Below are positions 15,076-17,716 of a DNA stretch of 17,716 bases, one piece after another (the stretch's first letter is position 1; each line of letters opens with the position of its first letter). The notes below the pieces were generated by a model. The model did not search any database and had not been told where the DNA came from. It saw nothing but the letters and a program-made list of their open reading frames with translations. Origin of the DNA: Schlegelella_A sp031360885 (GTDB lineage Bacteria; Pseudomonadota; Gammaproteobacteria; Burkholderiales; Burkholderiaceae_C). The stretch covers positions 1 through 17,716 of the forward strand of contig JANMCC010000096.1 in NCBI GenBank assembly GCA_031360885.1, read 5' to 3'. The position numbers and the translations under genes were made by a program.

Positions 15076-15639
15076 TCACCCCGCCGCGGCGTTCCTCTCG
15101 ATCCAGCGCGCGAACGCGGCCATGAACTTCTCCGCGAACTGCTTCGTCTCGGGCTTCTTGAACGCGCCGGCCTCGTCGAACAGGTCGCCGGCGCCGCCGA
15201 CGTAGGCCTCGGGCTGGGCCATCGCCGGCATGTCGAGGAAGACGAGCGACTGGCGCAGGTGGTGGTTGGCGCCGAAGCCGCCGATCGCGCCGGGCGAGAC
15301 GCTCATGACGGCCGCGGGCTTGCCGCTCCACACGCTCTTGCCGTAGGGACGCGAGCCGACGTCGATCGCGTTCTTCAGCACGCCGGGCACCGAGCGGTTG
15401 TATTCGGGCGTGAGGAAGAGCACCGCGTCCATGCCGGCGACCTTCTGCCGGAACGCCGTCGCGGCGGCCGGCGGGCTGGCCTCGTCGTCCTGGTTGTAGT
15501 GCGGCAGCTGGCCGATCTCGACGATCTCGAGCTTCAGCGCCTCGGGCGCGAGGGCGGCGAGGGCAAGCGCCATCTTGCGATTGAACGAGTCCTTGCGCAG
15601 GCTGCCGACGAGGACGGCGACGTTTCGGGTCTGGGGCAT
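15076..15639 (-). CDS. chrR: NADPH-dependent FMN reductase, ChrR/quinone-reductase type
   Basis: A protein of 187 residues, matching the 188 of E. coli ChrR (YieF). The flavodoxin-like fold shows the FMN phosphate loop VGSLRKDSFNRKMA (11-24), the second FMN motif TPEYNRSVPGVLKNAID (77-93) and SPGAIGGFGANHHLRQSLVFLDM, closely following ChrR. Such cytoplasmic flavoenzymes reduce quinones by two electrons and act on chromate and other electrophiles, protecting against oxidative stress. The ATG at 15639 is preceded by AAGGA eight bases upstream. The SulP gene follows after 29 bases. The symbol rests on similarity, not on a tested substrate. Confidence 0.9.
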   Translation of the reverse strand: MPQTRNVAVLVGSLRKDSFNRKMALALAALAPEALKLEIVEIGQLPHYNQDDEASPPAAATAFRQKVAGMDAVLFLTPEYNRSVPGVLKNAIDVGSRPYGKSVWSGKPAAVMSVSPGAIGGFGANHHLRQSLVFLDMPAMAQPEAYVGGAGDLFDEAGAFKKPETKQFAEKFMAAFARWIERNAAAG

Positions 15640-15722
15640 TCGGAAAAGTCCTTGGCGATGGAAGAGATCGGGGAGCGAGCGATCATCATGCCCTCGCCGC
15701 GAATTCCCTGCACTGCCCACCG
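15640..15722. promoter_or_regulatory. Divergent intergenic region between chrR-like gene and greB
   Basis: This 83-base gap must hold promoters for both divergent genes. I see a good ribosome site for the minus-strand gene but no convincing -10/-35 pair for either direction, and no clear Shine-Dalgarno before greB. No palindrome longer than six bases (a GAATTC) stands out. Confidence 0.3.
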
Positions 15723-16292
15723 ATGAACAAGGCCTTCACCAAGGAAAGCGACGCCGACGCGGACGACGGCGACGACGATCTGCCCGCGCCGGCCCTGCCC
15801 GCCGGGGCCAGGAACTACCTCACCCCGGCCGGCTACAAGCGCCTGCGCGGCGAGCTGATGGCGCTGCTCGACGACGAGCGGCCCAAGGTCGTGGAGACCG
15901 TGTCGTGGGCGGCGAAGAACGGCGACCGCTCGGAGAACGGCGACTACCTCTACGGCAAGAAACGGCTGCGCGAGATCGACCGGCGGATCCGCTTCCTGAC
16001 CAGGCGGCTCGACGTCGCCGAGGTCGCCGACCCGGCGCTGCACCACGGCAACGAGCAGATCTTCTTCGGCGCCACCGTCACCTACGCCAACGCGCGCGGC
16101 GAGGAGAAGACGGTGACGATCACCGGCGTCGACGAGGCCGACAACCTGAAGGGCGACGTGAGCTGGGTCTCGCCGATCGCCCGCGCGCTGATCAAGGCGC
16201 GGGTCGGCGACGAGGTGCAACTGATGACGCCGGGGGGCCTCGAGACGCTCGAGGTGCTGAACGTGCGTTATCCGAGGCCGGAGAGTGCCTAG
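15723..16292 (+). CDS. greB: Transcription elongation factor GreB
   Basis: A protein of 189 residues, longer than the 158 of E. coli GreB because of an acidic N-terminal extension (ESDADADDGDDD, about 8-19) and a Pro/Ala linker. GreB inserts its coiled coil into the RNA polymerase secondary channel and stimulates cleavage of backtracked RNA. The coiled coil (about 32-105) includes the tip GDRSENGDY with acidic residues D68 and E71, equivalent to the catalytic D41/E44 pair, followed by KKRLREIDRRIRFLTRRLD. The FKBP-like C-terminal domain contains QIFFGATVTY and SPIARALIKARVGDEV. The N-terminal NKAFTKE matches GreB rather than GreA. The TAG overlaps the stop of the convergent spoT gene in a CTAG. 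Confidence 0.95.
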   Translation: MNKAFTKESDADADDGDDDLPAPALPAGARNYLTPAGYKRLRGELMALLDDERPKVVETVSWAAKNGDRSENGDYLYGKKRLREIDRRIRFLTRRLDVAEVADPALHHGNEQIFFGATVTYANARGEEKTVTITGVDEADNLKGDVSWVSPIARALIKARVGDEVQLMTPGGLETLEVLNVRYPRPESA

Positions 16293-17716
16293 GGCTTGAC
16301 TCGGGCCACCCGCAGTACCGCCGGCGATCGCTTCAGCGTGCGCATTACCTCGGCCAGGTGCAGCCGGTCGCGCACGCTCAGCAGCAGCTTCAGCTCGGCG
16401 GTCTCGGCCGCCGGCTCGTTGCCCATGTCGATGTGCGTGATGTCGGCCTCGGCATGGCTCACCGCCGAGGCGACCTGGGCAAGCACGCCCTTGCCGTTGG
16501 TGACGAGCAGCGAGACGTTGGTCTCGAACGGCCGGGTCGGCTGCTCGGCCCACTCGACGCCCATCCAGCGCTCGCTGTCGCGCTCGAGCAGCCGCTTGCC
16601 GACGCTGCACTCGGCCGTGTGCACGGTGAGCCCTTCGCCGCGCCCCAGGTTGCCGACGATCGCGTCGCCCGGGATCGGCCGGCAGCAGGTGGCGAGCACG
16701 ACCGAGGCGCCTTCGCTGCCGTCGATCAGCACCATGTTCTGCGCCGGCACCGAGTCGTCGACGGCATAGCGGCCCATGGTGAGCGCCAGCGCGTCGGGGC
16801 GGATGCCGTCCTCGGCGAGCAGGCGCACCAGGCGGGTGGCGACGATGGTGGCGATCTTGCGGCCGAGGCCGATGTCGGTGAACAGGTCCTCGCGCGTCTT
16901 GTTGCCGCTCCAGCGGATCAGCTGCTGCCAGACGGTGGCCGAGGCCGAGTCGTCGCCGGGCAGGGCCAGGCCTTCGGAGCGCATCGCCTGGGCCAGCATC
17001 TTCCTGCCCAGGTCGCGCGACTCCTCCTGCTCCATGTTCTTCAGGTAGTGGCGGATGCGCGAGCGCGCCCGCCCCGTGGAGACGAAGTTCAGCCAGGCCG
17101 GGTTCGGCCGCGCGTTCGGCGCGCCGACGATCTCGACCACGTCGCCGCTGCGCAGCTCGGTGCGCAGCGGCACCGGCTCGCCATTGACCGAAGCGGCGAC
17201 GCAGTGGTCGCCGATGTCGGAGTGGATCGCGTAGGCGAAGTCGACCGGCGTCGCGCCGCGCGGCAAGGCCAGGATCTTCGACTTGGGCGTGAACACGTAC
17301 ACCGCGTCGGGGAACAGGTCGATCTTGACGTGCTCGAGGAACTCGCTGGCGTCGCGCGTTTCGTCCTGGATGTCGAGCAGCGACTGCAGCCACATCGCGC
17401 CGAGGCGCTGCGCCTCCTGGCCGGGGCCGTCGTCGTGCTCCTTGTAGAGCCAGTGTGCGGCGATGCCCTTCTCGGCGACGGCGTGCATCGGCTCGGTCCG
17501 GATCTGGAACTCGACCGCGGTGCCGAGCGGGCTCACCAGCGTGGTGTGCAGCGACTGGTAGCCGTTGCCCTTGGGGATCGCGATGTAGTCCTTGAAGCGG
17601 CCCGGCACCGGCTTGTAGAGCTGGTGCAGCACGCCCATCGCGATATAGCACTCGGACAGCGTGGCGACGACGACGCGAAAGCCGAAGATGTCGCTCACCT
17701 GGGCGAAGGTCAGGTG
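16289..17716 (-). CDS. spoT: Bifunctional (p)ppGpp synthetase/hydrolase SpoT, 5' truncated by window edge
   Basis: The frame stays open to the last base, so the N-terminal hydrolase (HD) domain and part of the synthetase lie outside the window; 475 C-terminal residues are seen. The synthetase remainder has DIFGFRVVV, NGYQSLHTT and VEFQIRTEPMHAVAEKGIAAHWLYK. RFKD at 17588-17599 is the RXKD motif of bifunctional Rel/SpoT enzymes; monofunctional RelA has an acidic motif there. Then come the TGS domain (DAVYVFTPKSKILALPRG), a helical region (LNFVSTGRARSRIRHYL), the conserved cysteine segment CCRPIPGDAIVG and a C-terminal ACT domain (NVSLLVTNGKGVLAQVASAV). The protein sets (p)ppGpp levels for the stringent response. 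It converges on greB with a four-base overlap. Confidence 0.95.
   Translation of the reverse strand, partial: HLTFAQVSDIFGFRVVVATLSECYIAMGVLHQLYKPVPGRFKDYIAIPKGNGYQSLHTTLVSPLGTAVEFQIRTEPMHAVAEKGIAAHWLYKEHDDGPGQEAQRLGAMWLQSLLDIQDETRDASEFLEHVKIDLFPDAVYVFTPKSKILALPRGATPVDFAYAIHSDIGDHCVAASVNGEPVPLRTELRSGDVVEIVGAPNARPNPAWLNFVSTGRARSRIRHYLKNMEQEESRDLGRKMLAQAMRSEGLALPGDDSASATVWQQLIRWSGNKTREDLFTDIGLGRKIATIVATRLVRLLAEDGIRPDALALTMGRYAVDDSVPAQNMVLIDGSEGASVVLATCCRPIPGDAIVGNLGRGEGLTVHTAECSVGKRLLERDSERWMGVEWAEQPTRPFETNVSLLVTNGKGVLAQVASAVSHAEADITHIDMGNEPAAETAELKLLLSVRDRLHLAEVMRTLKRSPAVLRVARVKP

Noticed and set aside
13244..15205. Long plus-strand open frame antisense to the SulP gene
   Set aside because: Repetitive Arg/Gly/Glu/Gln/His sequence without domains; explained as the shadow of the transporter gene.

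Overview
The window is very GC-rich and almost completely coding. It looks like core chromosome of a betaproteobacterium of the order Burkholderiales. The evidence is the hemC-hemD-hemX-hemY order, a DUF4148 protein (a family largely confined to Burkholderiales), a class II UvrA, and greB lying tail-to-tail against a spoT-type gene. I see no insertion sequence, prophage, CRISPR array or integration scar.

Layout. Positions 1-3490 (+) carry a heme-biosynthesis operon: the 3' end of hemC, then hemD, hemX and hemY, tightly packed and partly overlapping. A tRNA-Arg(ACG) follows at 3522-3598 with its own extended -10 promoter and a downstream terminator, then a 41-residue highly basic small protein (3666-3791). 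On the minus strand, 3788-6388 encodes a UvrA paralogue without the UvrB-binding insert. It is divergent from an ornithine cyclodeaminase/pyrroline-2-carboxylate reductase-like gene (6458-7390, +). That gene converges on putA (7400-11131, -), which here lacks the N-terminal ribbon-helix-helix repressor domain. putA sits 8 bases behind a single-domain SET protein (11140-11571, -), suggesting a two-gene unit. Upstream on the same strand is a DUF4148 secreted protein (11642-12112) that ends in a strong UUCG-loop terminator. A LysR-type regulator (12233-13234, +) diverges from it across a 120-base region holding three perfect palindromes.

The right part holds a SulP anion transporter (13265-15046, -) downstream of a ChrR-like flavoprotein reductase (15076-15639, -), then greB (15723-16292, +). 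The 5'-truncated bifunctional (p)ppGpp synthetase/hydrolase gene spoT (16289 to the window edge, -) overlaps the end of greB by four bases.

How the genes work together. hemC and hemD make uroporphyrinogen III, and hemX and hemY are membrane-anchored accessory genes of the same operon. The cyclodeaminase-like enzyme and PutA form a plausible proline module: one may make proline from a cyclic imine, the other oxidises proline to glutamate. GreB and the (p)ppGpp made by SpoT both act on RNA polymerase through its secondary channel. The most interesting points are the SET-putA pairing, the missing PutA repressor domain, and the terminator lying only 27 bases before the SET start codon.
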